From NCBI GenBank assembly GCA_029168955.1, contig JAPDOI010000711.1:1-64000 (forward strand): DNA of 64,000 bases, in the 5' to 3' direction. Origin of the DNA: Aplectana chamaeleonis. Taxonomy: Eukaryota; Nematoda; Chromadorea; Rhabditida; Cosmocercidae. Made by a program: the position numbers and the translations under genes. Below, one piece after another: positions 62,946-64,000 of the stretch. The first letter of the stretch is position 1; the number at the start of each line of letters is the position of its first letter. The notes beneath the pieces are model-generated. The model did no database searches. It saw only the letters and a program-made list of their open reading frames with translations, and was not told where the DNA came from.

Positions 62946-64000
62946 TTGGGTAACCGAGAAGGGCGGTCCCATGTTCTGAGATCGCGTACCGATGTGCTGG
63001 GTGACAGACCCTTTGCAGCGGGCGGCCGGAATTGATCATGCGGGATGGTGCGCAACAATTGAGGGGCAAGCGGTCTACCCGAAACGCGACCACTCAGACA
63101 GTCGGTGGTACTCGGACGCCGACTTCTAGGTGTCCTGTCCGGTGAGCGCACCTTGGCGTGAGCGGGATGAGAGACCCAGACCGGTAGCTCTCCTAGCGAG
63201 ACGGCTATGTCGATTTTCCCGGACGCAGACCAATAACCGTCAAACGACCAACACGAGATTACATGTTGAAGGATTAGTCCAGACCCGCGCTGTATACGAG
63301 ACTCGTGGGGGTTAGGTGGTCGACCGATTCATGGTCGTCAAAGGACAAAGCAAGGTCTTGGTATTGCCCAGATGGCCCAAAAGGGTAGAAAGGCGTGGGG
63401 GACTGAAGCCCCCAGGCAAATTTTGTTGGAAACAGCCCTTTCGGCTTGTTTCCTAACAACTTTCGCACTTCGTCATGAAGCATCACGAAAAACCGACGGC
63501 CTACAATAGCGTGAAGGGGCACTCACGGCCAAAATTTGGTAGAGGTCGGCGTCCGAGAAGGCTCTGTGGCCGGTGAGCGCCCGTCCTCCGTCCTTCCCGT
63601 CAAATAGGGTGTTCTGCCCTTAATAAACAGTCCCAATGCATTTAATTTTACGGCAACGATTACGGTGCCCGTTCTATGCCAGGACACTAAAGGTCGTCTA
63701 TTCCGAAAAAGTACCAAAAAATAATGGAAAATAACGAATGTAGGTATGGAGCTTCAGGAAGGATGGCTCATCCTCGTTGGTCGCGCACGGCTGCGACGCG
63801 GCGTTAGCATCGTAGCGCGCCTGCTAGCCCCTCTCGCACTCTTCATCGGGGTTGTTGAGACCCCTGACAAACGTAATGTTTATCTGAAAACGTATTTTCG
63901 CCTACTTTTCCCTCAATCAAAGTGCTAGTTAGTGCAAATGGCAGCCTCATTATGCGGATTCTTCGTGTGCTTTGCACTGCAGTTTCGATATTGCTACTTC

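Noticed and set aside
62946..64000. Open frames of 60-120 residues on both strands
   Set aside because: No recognisable domain, no consistent frame and no homologous repeat within the window; probably chance.

Overview
The window looks like repeat-dense DNA from an invertebrate animal genome. No single-copy host gene, rRNA or tRNA is convincing. Almost every readable protein is reverse transcriptase, endonuclease, integrase or gag from retroelements, mostly broken by frameshifts and stops. The Ty3/gypsy element recalls nematode Cer-type elements in its integrase C-terminus, but that assignment rests on memory of the family and is an inference.

The dominant repeat, called NL-A here (14 copies, A1 to A14), is an APE-type non-LTR retrotransposon of about 3.45 kb. 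Its order is: 5' end at GCTGCCGAG; 2A-like peptide (GVERNPGP); C4HC3 PHD-type finger; APE endonuclease; RT (YADD); CX2CX4HX3HX3C finger; very short 3' UTR; (GAA)n tail. It has no recognisable RNase H and resembles the ingi/Vingi/I group. Its first 73 nt fold on paper as an HDV-like self-cleaving ribozyme in all 12 copies that keep the 5' end. A divergent relative, NL-B, is present as B1 and B2. Two CR1-like families (NL-C, NL-D) are also present.

Layout. 1-659: 5' part of A1. 891-6166: composite foldback element split by A2 (2181-5770). 6763-27640: a minus-strand CR1-like element (C1) split by a gypsy element (7505-27181, 4-bp duplication ATTC). The gypsy is itself hit by A3 (7941-11395), two palindromic MITEs, an internal copy of its own LTR (14887-15250), and A4 (18385-25365), which carries B1 and A5. 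28299-38075: A6 with A7, A8, a 507-bp TIR element and a 182-bp foldback inside. 38425-39270: B2 and C2 remnants. 40089-49985: a three-level nest, A9 containing A10 containing A11; A11 is a twin-primed inversion. 50064-56964: A12, split by a CR1-like tail with a long (TA)n, by A13 and by A14. 56965-59340: small palindromes. 59340-62905: CR1-like D1, split by a 1.56-kb TTAA-flanked TIR element. 62906-64000: nothing recognised beyond a small hairpin.

Nesting was resolved by matching target-site duplications (7-13 bp for NL elements) and by reading frames that resume across insertions. Most insertions hit older copies of the same families, so the window records successive retrotransposition. Several copies differ by scattered 1-nt indels, many in homopolymers, so some broken frames could be assembly errors.
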